Positions 1-9,324 are shown, counted from the stretch's first letter. The stretch is DNA of 64,000 nt from Suttonella indologenes (GCF_900460215.1 NZ_UHIA01000004.1:628001-692000); one strand, 5' to 3'. Translations and numbers: made by a program. Notes: a model not told the origin generated them from the sequence alone.

Positions 1-1
1 G

Positions 2-178
2 CGCGGATTTACCGCCCTTGTCTCGCAAGGAGAAGCCGTGCATGTCGGGCAAGCCTTGGTGCGCGTGGATTGGGAGGTGGTGAAAGCTGCCGGTTTATCC
101 ACCTTGGTACCGGTCATTTTTACCAATGCGCCGGGGCAAGGCGTAGAAGTCAGCCAAAAACGCCCTTATTTCGTTTGA
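2..178 (+). CDS. PTS sugar transporter EIIA domain, C-terminal fragment
   Basis: The reading frame is open from the left edge to a TGA at 176-178 and encodes the last 58 residues of a protein. The pattern GFTALVSQGEAVHVGQALV followed by VKAAGLSTLVPVIFTN matches the C-terminal half of the glucose/N-acetylglucosamine type EIIA (crr-like) beta-sandwich domain, which carries a phospho-histidine and passes phosphate to the EIIB domain during sugar uptake. The active-site histidines lie upstream of the window, so it cannot be told whether this is a free EIIA or the end of a fused EIICBA permease. The family match rests on a short segment. Confidence 0.7.
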   Translation, partial: RGFTALVSQGEAVHVGQALVRVDWEVVKAAGLSTLVPVIFTNAPGQGVEVSQKRPYFV

Positions 179-230
179 GGCGATTAGACCGTACTGCGCC
201 TTTTTATTCGGGAATCTTGTCAGGAATCAT

Positions 231-1130
231 ATGGAAAATTTACACACCGCTTTGGATTATCTGCGCTATGCCGCCAGCGAGTTTGCCCGCCACGATATTT
301 ATTACGGGCATGGCACCGATAATGCCCTTGACGAAGCCGCCGCATTGGTCTTAGGGATATTAAGACTGCCTTTTGATTTGCAGCCGCTGTATTTGCAGAC
401 CCGCCTCACGCAGGCGGAAAAAGAGGCATTGGCTGCCGCAATCGACAAACGCGTTACGCAGCGTATTCCCGTGCCCTATTTAAGCAAGCGTACGCTCTAC
501 GGCGGCTATGAATTTTATATTGACGAACGTGCATTGATACCGCGTTCGCCGATTGCGGAGCTGATAGAGCGCGATTTGCAGCCTTATTGGCAGGGCGGCG
601 AGCCGCAGCGTATTTTGGATTTGTGCTGCGGCAGCGGCTGCATCGGCATGTTGGCGAAATACCGCTATCCGCAAGCGGAAGTGCTGTTGAGCGATATCAA
701 TGCCGATGCTTTGGCGGTGGCGGAAATCAATTTGGCGCGCGCTGATATGAGCGGCTATGGCATCGAGACGGTACAAAGCGATTTGTTTAGCGGTCTAAGC
801 GGGGAATTTGATTGGATTTTATGCAATCCGCCCTATGTGGAAGAGGCGGAAATGCAGGAGATTGCAGCGGAATTTTTACATGAACCGCGCCTTGCCCTGA
901 CTTCCGGCGCGGACGGCTTGGATTTGAGCCACAAGATTCTCGCCCAAGCAGCGGATTATTTGAGCGAAAACGGCGTTTTAATTTTGGAAGTTGGCATGAG
1001 TTGGCAGAATCTTGAAGCCGCTTATCCGGAAATCGGTTTTGATTGGATTGAATTTGAGCGCGGCGGCGAGGGCGTATTGGCGGTCAGTCGCGATGAATTA
1101 TTGGCTTGGCGCGAGGCAGGATTGCTGTAA
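231..1130 (+). CDS. prmB: Ribosomal protein L3 glutamine N5-methyltransferase PrmB
   Basis: A 299-residue SAM-dependent methyltransferase that modifies a glutamine of ribosomal protein L3. The N-terminal helical substrate domain is followed by the PrmB-type linker VPYLSKRTLYGGYEFYIDE and LIPRSPIAELI, then the Rossmann motif LDLCCGSGCIGM (about residues 126-137) and the catalytic NPPY motif at 199-202, which holds the glutamine amide. The linker wording and the sequence after NPPY (VEEAEM) favour PrmB over the release-factor enzyme PrmC. The chosen ATG follows a weak AGGAAT ribosome site. It stands alone, 52 bases after the PTS fragment. The length is close to that of E. coli PrmB (about 310). 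Confidence 0.94.
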   Translation: MENLHTALDYLRYAASEFARHDIYYGHGTDNALDEAAALVLGILRLPFDLQPLYLQTRLTQAEKEALAAAIDKRVTQRIPVPYLSKRTLYGGYEFYIDERALIPRSPIAELIERDLQPYWQGGEPQRILDLCCGSGCIGMLAKYRYPQAEVLLSDINADALAVAEINLARADMSGYGIETVQSDLFSGLSGEFDWILCNPPYVEEAEMQEIAAEFLHEPRLALTSGADGLDLSHKILAQAADYLSENGVLILEVGMSWQNLEAAYPEIGFDWIEFERGGEGVLAVSRDELLAWREAGLL

Positions 1131-1194
1131 ACGCCGCCGGCACAGCCTTTGTGATTTGGGCTTAATAGAGAAATCATGCGCATAGGAGCAAGAG

Positions 1195-2409
1195 ATGAAT
1201 AAGACTTTAGGCACGACTTTATTGGTATCCGGCACGATGATCGGCGCCGGCATGCTAGCAATGCCACTGACTTCGGCGGGTATCGGTTTTGCCGCCACCG
1301 CCGTTTTGCTGATTCTGATTTGGGCGATGCTGAGTTACAGCGCTTTATTGTTCGTGGAAGTGTATCAAACCGTGCCGGCAGATGCCGGCATCGGCACCTT
1401 AAGCGCCAAGTATTTCGGCCGCTTCGGCAGAATCGTATCTACCGCAGTCATGCTGATTTTTCTCTTTGCTTTATTGGCGGCTTATATGACCGGCGGCGGT
1501 AGTATTTTAGCCACCTATCTGCCGCCGATGGGCGATGCGCAGACGCATAAGATTGTTTCGGTCTTGCTGTTTACCTTGCTGCTGGGCGCGGTGGTGGTCT
1601 TGGGAACTTTGGTGATTGACGGTTTGAACCGCCTCTTGTTTTACAGCATGTTGGCGGTATTGGTTTTTGTGCTGATCGTGATGATGCCGGAAGTGTCGAT
1701 GCAGAATTTATCCGCCATGCCTTTGGATAAGGCTTTTATAATTTCCGCCTGCCCCGTCTTTTTTACCTCTTTCGGTTTTCATGGCTCGATTCCCAGTTTT
1801 AACAAATATTTGAACGGCGATGTGAAGGCTTTGCGTATCGCAATTTTAGCCGGCACAAGCATCACTTTATCGGTCTATATGCTTTGGCAATTGGGAACGC
1901 ACGGCGTGCTGACGCAGGCGGTCTTTGTCGAGATTTTGAAAAATGATCCCACTTTAGGCGGCATGTTGAGCGCGGTGGAAGAGATGACCGGCAGCGCGCG
2001 AATCGCCAAGATTTTGCAGATGTTTTCGGTCTTGGCTTTGGTGACTTCTTTTTTAGGCGTGGCATTGGGCTTGTTTGAAACGATTGAAGATATGTTGCAG
2101 CACGGTTTTGGCTTTAAAGCCAAGCGCCTGTTATTGGGCGTGCTGACTTTCGCCCTGCCTTTGCTGTTCGCGCTTTTTTATCCGGAAGGCTTTATTCAGG
2201 CTTTGCAGTATGCCAGCCAAATGTTCGTCTTTTACGCGGTCGTGTTGCCGGCGGCTTTGGTGTGGAAGGCGCGCCGTCAGTATCCGCATTTGCCTTACCG
2301 CCTATGGGGTGGTAATTGGCTGTTATGGCTGATTATTGTTTTGGGTTTATTGATTGTGAATGTGCCGTTTTTCATCCGCGCCGGCTATTTGCCCGAGGTG
2401 GTGGTTTAA
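1195..2409 (+). CDS. tyrP: Tyrosine/aromatic amino acid permease (HAAP family)
   Basis: A 404-residue, 11-TM inner-membrane proton symporter of the hydroxy/aromatic amino acid permease family. The first helix has the family signature TMIGAGMLAMPL. Further TyrP-like blocks are VYQTVPADAGIGTL, FFTSFGFHGSIPS, VTSFLGVALGLFE and FALFYPEGF, and the C-terminus RAGYLPEV is close to that of E. coli TyrP (403 aa). These favour tyrosine over tryptophan (Mtr/TnaB) as substrate, but specificity cannot be settled from sequence alone. The start is supported by AGGAGCAAGAG upstream of the ATG. It is monocistronic and converges with the small gene and glnD on the other strand. Confidence 0.88.
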   Translation: MNKTLGTTLLVSGTMIGAGMLAMPLTSAGIGFAATAVLLILIWAMLSYSALLFVEVYQTVPADAGIGTLSAKYFGRFGRIVSTAVMLIFLFALLAAYMTGGGSILATYLPPMGDAQTHKIVSVLLFTLLLGAVVVLGTLVIDGLNRLLFYSMLAVLVFVLIVMMPEVSMQNLSAMPLDKAFIISACPVFFTSFGFHGSIPSFNKYLNGDVKALRIAILAGTSITLSVYMLWQLGTHGVLTQAVFVEILKNDPTLGGMLSAVEEMTGSARIAKILQMFSVLALVTSFLGVALGLFETIEDMLQHGFGFKAKRLLLGVLTFALPLLFALFYPEGFIQALQYASQMFVFYAVVLPAALVWKARRQYPHLPYRLWGGNWLLWLIIVLGLLIVNVPFFIRAGYLPEVVV

Positions 2410-2420
2410 TCCGCCGCGCT

Positions 2421-2603
2421 TTAGAGTTTGATTAGGATATAGGTAAATAATAATACGCCGCCCATCAGCAGGGCGAAGCTGTCCCAATGCTGCGGTTGAT
2501 TGCGGCTGTGTTCAAATAGGGCTTTGATGCTGCCGTGTTGTTTGACGCGACTGAACAGATAAACAATGATGATGAAAATCGAGACGAGGGCAAGTGCATC
2601 CAT
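2421..2603 (-). CDS. Small two-helix membrane protein, unknown function
   Basis: A 60-residue protein with two hydrophobic helices (about residues 3-18 and 43-59) separated by a charged, glutamine-rich loop. I do not recognise a family. It is likely real because its ATG lies 9 bases after the glnD stop, an AAGGAA ribosome site overlaps that stop, and it fills the gap to the convergent tyrP end. It was probably co-transcribed as the last gene of map-glnD. Nothing in the sequence points to a specific role. Confidence 0.6.
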   Translation of the reverse strand: MDALALVSIFIIIVYLFSRVKQHGSIKALFEHSRNQPQHWDSFALLMGGVLLFTYILIKL

Positions 2604-2612
2604 GGGTTTTCC

Positions 2613-5150
2613 TTATTCTAAGAGTTGCAAGAGGCGGCGGCGCAAGGCTTCTGCGGCGGGCGCGTCCAAGGCGTTGCCGTGACGGTCGCTGAGATAGAAG
2701 CTGTCTTCCACGCGTTCGCCGAAAGTGGCGATTTTAGCATGGCTGAGATGGATATGCTGTTCGAGCAGCACGCGGCTGATTAAGGATAGCAGTCCGTGGC
2801 GGTCGGTGCAGATAAGCTCCATTTCGCTGTGGCGCGCATGATGGCGGAAGCTGATGCGCGGTGCGGCGGTAAAATGTTTAAGCGCAGGATTATTCAGGCG
2901 CGGACTCGGCGCTTGCGGCGGCGCATCGGATTGAATGCTGTTTTTCAAGGCTTGAATCATTGCCGCGTTCAGCGGTGTTTGTCCGTTTAAGCTGTATTGC
3001 TGCAAGGTGCGCGCCTGCGCATGGTTTTGGCGGTAGAGGCGGGCTTCTACAATATCAAATCCTTCTTTTTCCAAATAATGGCTGGTATGGGCGAAAACGA
3101 TATCGGGCGGCTGTTTCGCTGCGATAAATAAGCGTTGGTTGGGGCTGTCGAGGGCGATAACGGTGTTTTCTTCTTCGGAATTGAGCAATGCCCGACTTTT
3201 GGCAAGAATGATGGCGGGGCTTTCATTACTGAAAAAGGCGGCGGGCAGTGTCGTCCACAGTTGCTTTAAGTCGGCGGCTTGTTGAGGTGCCAGCGCGAGT
3301 GCGGCGGCTTGCAATTGCTGGATATGGCGGTCGTGGCTGGGGTGCTTTGTCTGCAAATGTTCGCGCGTCAGGCGGTAGAGGTTGTGCATCAGTCCGGCGC
3401 GCCAGCTGTTCCACAGTCTGCCGTTGGTGGCGGAAATGTCCGCCAAGGTGAGCAAATAGAGGTAGTCCAAATACTCAGGCCGGGGGAAGAGGGCGGCAAA
3501 ATCGGCGATGATTTGCGGATTGCTCAGGTCTTTTTTCTGTGCCGTGAGCGAGAGTTGCAGATGTTGGCGGACGAGGAAAACGAGCAGTTCGCCTTCTTCG
3601 GTGCTGAGACAGGGATTGTGCGCGGCATAGTCGGCGGCAATGTCTGCGCCGATCTGGCTGTGATCGCCTTGGCGCCCTTTGCCGATGTCGTGCAAGAGGG
3701 CTGCTAGATAGAGGATGGCAGGACGTTCGAGGCTGTGCATGATGTTTTGTGCTTCGGGATATTGCGGGCAGGATTGTTTGAAAAGGTCGAGAAAATAGAA
3801 TAGGCGCAGACTGTGCTGGTCAACGGTGTATTCGTGCAGGAGGTCGTATTGCATCTGCCCGACGATGTGACGAAAGGGTGGCAAATAGCGGCTGAGTAAG
3901 CCGTAGCGGTGAATGCGGCGGATTTCGCGGTAGAGATTGCCGTCTTGGCTGAGAAGTTGCAAAAAGGCGGCATGCGATTGCATGTCTTGTTCGAGCATGA
4001 AATATTGCGCATATTCTTCGCGCAGTTGCCTGCCCAGTTGCGGCGAGAGGCTGTCAATGTCGGGGCGGGCGAGCAAACGCAGGAAGATTTGCCAAACAAA
4101 TGCGGGTTCGGCAGAGAGTTTTTGCGGGTTTTTCAAGGCTAAGCGCTGATTGCGCAGGATAAAATCTGCGTCCAAAGATTGAATGAGGACGGGGCTGTTC
4201 AGGGCTTCGTCGCAGAGTTTTATCGCTAGTCGGTTGAGGCGGCGGATATGCAGGGCGCTGATGTAATACAGGCGCATAAATTCCTGAACGGCAATGGCTA
4301 ATTTGCCTTTGAAGCCGAATTGCGCGGCGAGCTGTTTTTGCGCTTCAAAGGACAGCACGTCTTTGGGACGCTTGATGCATAGATGCAGGCTGAAGCGGAT
4401 GCGCCATAGTATGTCGCGGCTGTCCATCAGTTGCCGATATTCGGCAGGTCGGAGAAGCTCCTGCCAATTTTGTTGCCCCAAGCAATAGCGCTGTACCCAG
4501 CCAATCATATGAATATCGCGCAATCCGCCGGGATCGGTTTTAATGTTCGGCTCCAAGCGTCCTAGGGAAATTTGCCGCGCATCGCGTTGTTTCTGTTCGT
4601 TTAGTTTTGCCGCAAGAAAGTCTTTCTGTTCGGCTGTTGTCGGCGAGAGCAGATGGATATGCGCGGCAAGCTCGGCATCGCCACAGAGAAATCTTTGTTC
4701 CAGCAGGGCGGTAAGAAAACTATGGTCTGCGGCAAGGTCTTGCCGACATTGACTGAGGCTGCGCACGCTGTGGGCGATGTCGATGCCTAAATTCCATAAG
4801 AGTCGGATGAAATCTTCGGCTTGGGATTGCTGTCCTTCAGGGCAGAGGATGAGCAAATCGATGTCGGAATGAGGGAAGAGTTCCGCGCGCCCGTAGCCGC
4901 CAATGGCGATGAGGCTGATGCTGTCGCGCTGCGGATAACGGACATGCAGCCCCTGCAAGATGCGGTCGATTTGTTCGCTGCGATGCGCAATCCACGCCGC
5001 AACGGGAAAATCCGCGCAGAGCGCGGCGATTTGTTGATGACTGAGATTGTCTAAGAAAGTTTTGGCAAAGCGGCAGTAGTCTAAGGGTAAAAGCGGCGCT
5101 TCTGCCGCCGAAAAACAAGGAAAATCAATTGACGGCGCTGATGCCTGCAT
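2613..5150 (-). CDS. glnD: Bifunctional PII uridylyltransferase/uridylyl-removing enzyme GlnD
   Basis: The glutamine sensor that uridylylates PII under nitrogen limitation and removes UMP under nitrogen excess. The nucleotidyltransferase motif GGYGRAELFPHSDIDLL sits about 85 residues in. It is followed by the GlnD linker domain, the HD hydrolase domain with LLHDIGKGRQGDHS and two C-terminal ACT domains (the last near CTDRHGLLSLISRVLLEQ). An upstream TTG at 5204 would give 863 aa. I prefer the ATG at 5150 (845 aa), which still overlaps the end of map by 26 bases and so implies translational coupling. Placement behind map, with rpsB divergent, matches many gammaproteobacteria. Confidence 0.95.
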   Translation of the reverse strand: MQASAPSIDFPCFSAAEAPLLPLDYCRFAKTFLDNLSHQQIAALCADFPVAAWIAHRSEQIDRILQGLHVRYPQRDSISLIAIGGYGRAELFPHSDIDLLILCPEGQQSQAEDFIRLLWNLGIDIAHSVRSLSQCRQDLAADHSFLTALLEQRFLCGDAELAAHIHLLSPTTAEQKDFLAAKLNEQKQRDARQISLGRLEPNIKTDPGGLRDIHMIGWVQRYCLGQQNWQELLRPAEYRQLMDSRDILWRIRFSLHLCIKRPKDVLSFEAQKQLAAQFGFKGKLAIAVQEFMRLYYISALHIRRLNRLAIKLCDEALNSPVLIQSLDADFILRNQRLALKNPQKLSAEPAFVWQIFLRLLARPDIDSLSPQLGRQLREEYAQYFMLEQDMQSHAAFLQLLSQDGNLYREIRRIHRYGLLSRYLPPFRHIVGQMQYDLLHEYTVDQHSLRLFYFLDLFKQSCPQYPEAQNIMHSLERPAILYLAALLHDIGKGRQGDHSQIGADIAADYAAHNPCLSTEEGELLVFLVRQHLQLSLTAQKKDLSNPQIIADFAALFPRPEYLDYLYLLTLADISATNGRLWNSWRAGLMHNLYRLTREHLQTKHPSHDRHIQQLQAAALALAPQQAADLKQLWTTLPAAFFSNESPAIILAKSRALLNSEEENTVIALDSPNQRLFIAAKQPPDIVFAHTSHYLEKEGFDIVEARLYRQNHAQARTLQQYSLNGQTPLNAAMIQALKNSIQSDAPPQAPSPRLNNPALKHFTAAPRISFRHHARHSEMELICTDRHGLLSLISRVLLEQHIHLSHAKIATFGERVEDSFYLSDRHGNALDAPAAEALRRRLLQLLE

Positions 5151-5916
5151 CACGTTCGGCTTGGCTGAGAGTAAAGATTTCGTAGCCTGTGTCGGTGACG
5201 GCAAGCATATGTTCCCATTGTGCGGACAACGAGCGATCTTTGGTCACGGCGACCCAGCCGTCGGGCAGAATGCGCAAATGTCTTGCGCCGGCATTAATCA
5301 TCGGCTCGATGGTAAAAGTCATGCCGGCTTCCAAGACCACTCCCGTATCGGGTTTGCCGTAATGCAAAACTTGCGGCTCTTCATGGAAGCCGCGCCCGAT
5401 GCCGTGTCCGCAAAACTCATGCACGACGGAAAAACGCTCGGCTTCGGCAAATTTTTGAATTGCATGTCCGATATCGCCCAAGCGTACCCCGGGTTTGACC
5501 ATCTTAATGCCCACCCACATGGCTTCGTAAGTCTTTTGCACCAGCCGTTTGGCAAGAATGCTGGGTTCGCCGACCATATACATGCGGCTGGTATCGCCGT
5601 GAAAGCCATCGACGATGATGGTAACGTCAATATTTAAAATATCGCCGTTTTTGAGCTTTTTCTCATTAGGAATGCCGTGGCAAATCACATGATTGACCGA
5701 GATGCAGGTATGTTTGGGGTAGGGCGGTGTGCCATAGCCCAGACAAGCCGAGACGGAACCGCGCTCGGCAATATATTGCGCGCAGATGTTGTCCAAGGCT
5801 TCCGTACTGATACCGGCTTTGACATGCGCGCCGATCATATCCAATACATCGGCTGCCAAGCGGCCGGCGACGCGCATTTTGGCAATTTCGTCCGCGTTTT
5901 TAATGATGATACTCAT
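5125..5916 (-). CDS. map: Type I methionine aminopeptidase
   Basis: A 263-residue cytosolic metalloprotease that removes initiator methionine from nascent proteins. Metal ligands are visible in the canonical blocks: NIDVTIIVDGFHGDTSRMY (two Asp), VHEFCGHGIGRGFHEEP (His), then the glutamates in FTIEPMI and near QWEHML. The N-terminus starts directly with the pita-bread fold, with no SH3-like extension, as in E. coli Map (264 aa). It is divergent from rpsB, as in E. coli, and its 3' end overlaps the 5' end of glnD. Confidence 0.97.
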   Translation of the reverse strand: MSIIIKNADEIAKMRVAGRLAADVLDMIGAHVKAGISTEALDNICAQYIAERGSVSACLGYGTPPYPKHTCISVNHVICHGIPNEKKLKNGDILNIDVTIIVDGFHGDTSRMYMVGEPSILAKRLVQKTYEAMWVGIKMVKPGVRLGDIGHAIQKFAEAERFSVVHEFCGHGIGRGFHEEPQVLHYGKPDTGVVLEAGMTFTIEPMINAGARHLRILPDGWVAVTKDRSLSAQWEHMLAVTDTGYEIFTLSQAERDAGISAVN

Positions 5917-6038
5917 AAAAGTCCTTTGTCTGTTAAGACCTGTTGTTCGTGTGGGCGGAGTAGCGCTTTGGATGATGATTATTAAGAGAAAAAATATCCG
6001 ACTGCGCCGCTATGCTCTCTGCCCGAATGCGAGAGAAT

Positions 6039-6067
6039 TTGGTAAAAACAAGCGGCTATGGTATAAA
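6039..6067 (+). promoter_or_regulatory. Promoter of rpsB-tsf
   Basis: TTGGTA at 6039-6044 and TATAAA at 6062-6067 are separated by exactly 17 bases, which fits sigma-70. Transcription would start near 6075 and leave a leader of about 115 nt before rpsB. Leaders of rpsB bind S2 for autoregulation in gammaproteobacteria; whether this one does is inference. Confidence 0.6.
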
Positions 6068-6188
6068 GCACGCCGCCGAAAGGCAAATCGAAAACACACA
6101 AACGCTGAAATCCTCTGCTTGGGTGCGCGTAAAACGCGTTGAGTAGGGCAGGCGTTTGGAGGCTTAACCCTTTAATATGGAGTATTTA

Positions 6189-6959
6189 ATGAGTCAAGTT
6201 AGCATGCGAGAACTCTTTGAAGCAGGCGCTCACTTTGGTCACCGTACCCGTTTTTGGAATCCGAAAATGGCACCTTACATCTACGGCAAGCGTGGTGACA
6301 TTCATATCATTAACTTGGAAAAAACCGTCCCGATGCTCAACGATGCCTTGAATTTCTTAGGCACGGTTGTCGCTAACGGCGGACGCGTCATGTTTGTCGG
6401 CACGAAGCGCAGCGCTTCCGAAGCCGTTGAAAAAGCAGCTAGCCGCTGCGGCATGCCTTATGTCAATTTCCGCTGGTTGGGCGGCATGATGACAAACTTC
6501 AAAACCATCCGCCAATCGATTCGCCGCTTAGAAGAAATTGAAAAAATGAGCGAAGACGGCACTTATGCCAAATTAGCGAAAAAAGAAGTCATCATCATCG
6601 AGCGCGAGCGCGAAAAATTAGCGCGTGCCTTATCAGGCATCCGCAACATGAAGCAATTGCCCGACGTATTGTTCGTTATTGACGTGGGTCATGAAGACAT
6701 CGCCATTCAAGAAGCGCGCAAATTGGGCATTCCGGTTATCGGCATAGTCGATACCAACGGCAATATCGACGGCGTGGATTACATCATTCCGGGCAATGAC
6801 GACTCTGTGCGCGCTATCCGTCTGTATGTCGAATCTGTCGCCGATGCGGTAGAAGCGGCAAAACGCACTGCAGTCAACCGCGGTCAAGAAGATGCGGCGG
6901 AGAAACTGGAAGAAAGCGTAAACGAAGCTGAAGAAGCGGCACAAGAAGACGCCGAATAA
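6189..6959 (+). CDS. rpsB: 30S ribosomal protein S2
   Basis: A 256-residue S2 protein. VSMRELFEAGAHFGHRTRFWNPKM is the conserved N-terminus (MxxLLEAGVHFGH type), followed by MFVGTKRSASEAVEKAA and the VDTN region. An in-frame ATG lies 12 bases upstream at 6177. The start at 6189 is preferred because GGAG at 6179-6182 sits at normal spacing and the protein then begins MSQVSMRELF like its relatives. The acidic tail (EEAAQEDAE) is usual. It forms an operon with tsf. Confidence 0.97.
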   Translation: MSQVSMRELFEAGAHFGHRTRFWNPKMAPYIYGKRGDIHIINLEKTVPMLNDALNFLGTVVANGGRVMFVGTKRSASEAVEKAASRCGMPYVNFRWLGGMMTNFKTIRQSIRRLEEIEKMSEDGTYAKLAKKEVIIIEREREKLARALSGIRNMKQLPDVLFVIDVGHEDIAIQEARKLGIPVIGIVDTNGNIDGVDYIIPGNDDSVRAIRLYVESVADAVEAAKRTAVNRGQEDAAEKLEESVNEAEEAAQEDAE

Positions 6960-6967
6960 TTATCTAA

Positions 6968-6997
6968 GGCGCTGTTTTTTGCAGCGCCGTCTTTTTG
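6968..6997 (+). terminator. Attenuator/terminator hairpin between rpsB and tsf
   Basis: GGCGCTG (6968-6974) and CAGCGCC (6982-6988) form a perfect stem with a T-rich loop, followed by GTC and five Ts. Partial termination here would explain differing S2 and EF-Ts amounts, as described for E. coli rpsB-tsf. The hairpin ends 11 bases before the tsf start and so could also affect its ribosome site. Confidence 0.6.
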
Positions 6998-7008
6998 AAG
7001 GAGAAAGT

Positions 7009-7890
7009 ATGTCTATTTCTGCACAATTAGTGAAAGAGCTGCGCGAGCGTACCGGCGCAGGCATGATGGAGTGCAAAAAAGCGCTCGTCGAAACCAATGG
7101 CGATATTGAAGCGGCCGTTGACCATATGCGTAAAACCGGTTTGGCGAAAGCGGATAAAAAAGCCGGCCGTATTGCTGCCGAAGGCACTTTGGTATTCTCG
7201 GCCAGTGCCGATAACAAAGAAATCACTTTGGCTGAAGTGAATTGCGAAACCGATTTCGTGGCCATGGGCGATGAATTCCAAGCCTTTGCAAAACGTGTGG
7301 CGGAAGTGGCGCGCGAGCAAGGATTGACCAATGTGGAAGCCTTGTCTGCCGCTGAATTTGCCAATGGCGTCAGCATTGATGACCGCCGCCGCGAGCTGAT
7401 TGCCAAAATCGGTGAAAATATGTCGGTGCGTCGTGTAATTACCTTAAAAACCGCCGCAGGCATTTTGGGTTCTTATCTGCATGGCAAGAAAATCGGCGTT
7501 TTGGTGGAAATCGAAGGCGGCGACGCGGAATTGGCAAAAGATTTGGCGATGCAGGTTGCCGCAGGCAATCCGATTGCTTTAGATGCGCAATCTCTGCCGC
7601 AGGATTTCTTGGATCGTGAAAACGAAATTCACCGCAGCAAAGCACAAGATTCCGGCAAACCGGCGAATGTGATTGAAAAAATGGTGGAAGGCGCGATGAA
7701 AAAATTGTTCAGCGAAGTCACTTTGCTCGGACAAAAATTCATCAAAGACCAAGATATTACTATCGAAGAATTACTGAAGCGCAAAAATGCCAAAGTCATT
7801 CAATATGTCCGCTATGAACTGGGCGAAGGCATCGAAAAAGAAGAATCTGATTTCGTTGCCGAAGTCATGGCGCAGGCAAAAGGTCAATAA
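7009..7890 (+). CDS. tsf: Translation elongation factor Ts
   Basis: A 293-residue nucleotide-exchange factor for EF-Tu. The N-terminal UBA-like domain has LVKELRERTGAGMMECKKAL, and TDFVAMGDEFQAFAKRVAE is the core-domain motif that contacts EF-Tu. The ATG at 7009 follows AAGGAGA at 7000-7006. An upstream in-frame extension starting within the terminator hairpin is rejected. A strong terminator follows. Confidence 0.97.
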   Translation: MSISAQLVKELRERTGAGMMECKKALVETNGDIEAAVDHMRKTGLAKADKKAGRIAAEGTLVFSASADNKEITLAEVNCETDFVAMGDEFQAFAKRVAEVAREQGLTNVEALSAAEFANGVSIDDRRRELIAKIGENMSVRRVITLKTAAGILGSYLHGKKIGVLVEIEGGDAELAKDLAMQVAAGNPIALDAQSLPQDFLDRENEIHRSKAQDSGKPANVIEKMVEGAMKKLFSEVTLLGQKFIKDQDITIEELLKRKNAKVIQYVRYELGEGIEKEESDFVAEVMAQAKGQ

Positions 7891-7908
7891 GACTTTTCGC
7901 TTGCCGAA

Positions 7909-7933
7909 ACCGCCGCTTGCCGGCGGTTTTTTT
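7909..7933 (+). terminator. Rho-independent terminator after tsf
   Basis: ACCGCCG and CGGCGGT form a stem around a five-base loop, followed by seven Ts. This closes the rpsB-tsf unit, 18 bases after the tsf stop. Confidence 0.85.
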
Positions 7934-8028
7934 ATCGCTGCCAAGGCTTTTTTCCCACGGTCTATGCCGCATGGCTGAGAGTGTGTAAAATAGCGCGCCA
8001 TATCCTAGAGTAGTAAAAGAAGGTTCGC

Positions 8029-8757
8029 ATGAATGTAGAGAATAAAACGCCGAAATATCGCCGTATTTTGTTGAAAATGAGCGGCGAGGCTTTGATGGGC
8101 GAGCAGCAGTTCGGCTTGGATGCTAATGTGGTGCGCCGCATTGCCGGCGAGATTGCGGTATTAAATCGTGCAGGTGTGGAAGTCGCCATTGTCATCGGCG
8201 GCGGCAATTTGTTCCGCGGCGCGCAATTGGCGGCTTTAGGCATGGAACGCGTTGCCGGCGATCATATGGGTATGTTGGCGACGTTGATGAATGCTTTGGC
8301 GATGCAGGACGCTTTGGAACAGCTCGAAGTGCCGGTGCGCGTGATGTCGGCTCTGCGCGTGGACGAGGTTTGCGAACCGTTTATCCGCCGCCGCGCGATT
8401 CGCCATTTGGAAAAGGGCAGTGTGGTGATCTGTGCCGCAGGAACGGGCAATCCTTTCTTTACTACGGATTCGGCGGCGAGTTTGCGCGCGATTGAATTGG
8501 AAGTCGATGCCATGTTTAAGGCAACAAAAGTTGATGGCGTCTATTCCAAAGATCCGAAAAAACATGCCGATGCGGTAAAATATGATGAAATGAGCTATCA
8601 GCAGGTGCTGACAGAGAATTTGCAGGTGATGGATGCGACCTCCATCGTGATGTGTCGCGATAATGAAATGCCTTTATTGGTTTTCGATATGACGAAACCT
8701 GATGAAATTATCCGCGCGGTCTTTGACGAGGCTGTGGGAACCGTGATTCATTCTTAA
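8029..8757 (+). CDS. pyrH: UMP kinase
   Basis: A 242-residue hexameric UMP kinase of the amino-acid kinase fold that phosphorylates UMP to UDP in pyrimidine synthesis. Visible motifs are the N-terminal ILLKMSGEALMG, the glycine loop VIGGGNLFRG and AGTGNPFFTTDSAA near the nucleotide site. AGAAGG precedes the ATG. It heads the chain pyrH-frr-uppS-cdsA-rseP, with small gaps that suggest one transcript starting in the 7934-8028 interval. Confidence 0.96.
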   Translation: MNVENKTPKYRRILLKMSGEALMGEQQFGLDANVVRRIAGEIAVLNRAGVEVAIVIGGGNLFRGAQLAALGMERVAGDHMGMLATLMNALAMQDALEQLEVPVRVMSALRVDEVCEPFIRRRAIRHLEKGSVVICAAGTGNPFFTTDSAASLRAIELEVDAMFKATKVDGVYSKDPKKHADAVKYDEMSYQQVLTENLQVMDATSIVMCRDNEMPLLVFDMTKPDEIIRAVFDEAVGTVIHS

Positions 8758-8766
8758 GGAGAGAAA

Positions 8767-9324
8767 ATGTTAGATCCGATTTTTAAAGACGCTGACGAGC
8801 GTATGAATAAGTCTTTGCAGTCATTGGACGTAGCTTTAAGCAAAATCCGCACAGGGCGCGCCAATGTGGGCTTGCTCGATCATATCGAAGTGGAATATTA
8901 CGGGGCGATGGTGCCTTTGTCGCAGGCGGCGAATGTGAGCGTCAGCGATTACCGCACCCTGATGATTCAAATCTGGGAGCGCGATATGGTCAGCAAAATC
9001 GAAAAAGCCATTATCAATTCCGATTTGGGATTAACGCCGAATACCGCCGGGCAGAATATTCACATCAATTTGCCGCCTTTAACCGAGGAGCGCCGCAAAG
9101 AGATGGTTAAAGTCGTGAAAAAAGAAGGCGAAGATGCCAAAGTTGCGGTGCGCAATATCCGCCGCGATGCCAATAATGAGATTGCCAAACTGCTTGCGGA
9201 TAAGCAGATTTCCGAAGACGATCAACGCCGCGGCGAAACCGAAGTGCAAAAGCTGACCGATAAGCACGTCGAGAAAATCGATGCGGCTTTGGTGGCAAAA
9301 GAAAAAGAACTGATGGAAATGTAA
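8767..9324 (+). CDS. frr: Ribosome recycling factor
   Basis: A 185-residue tRNA-mimic protein that splits post-termination ribosomes with EF-G. The hallmark TGRANVGLLDHIEVEYYG and the basic helix ERRKEMVKVVKKEGEDAKVAVRNIRRDAN are intact, and length equals E. coli RRF. AAGGAGAGAAA lies before the ATG, nine bases after pyrH. Its stop overlaps the uppS start (TAATG), so translation is coupled. Confidence 0.97.
   Translation: MLDPIFKDADERMNKSLQSLDVALSKIRTGRANVGLLDHIEVEYYGAMVPLSQAANVSVSDYRTLMIQIWERDMVSKIEKAIINSDLGLTPNTAGQNIHINLPPLTEERRKEMVKVVKKEGEDAKVAVRNIRRDANNEIAKLLADKQISEDDQRRGETEVQKLTDKHVEKIDAALVAKEKELMEM

Noticed and set aside
5786..6142. Plus-strand frame across the map/rpsB divergent region
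   Set aside because: It overlaps map in antisense and the rpsB promoter; codon use is unlike real genes here.
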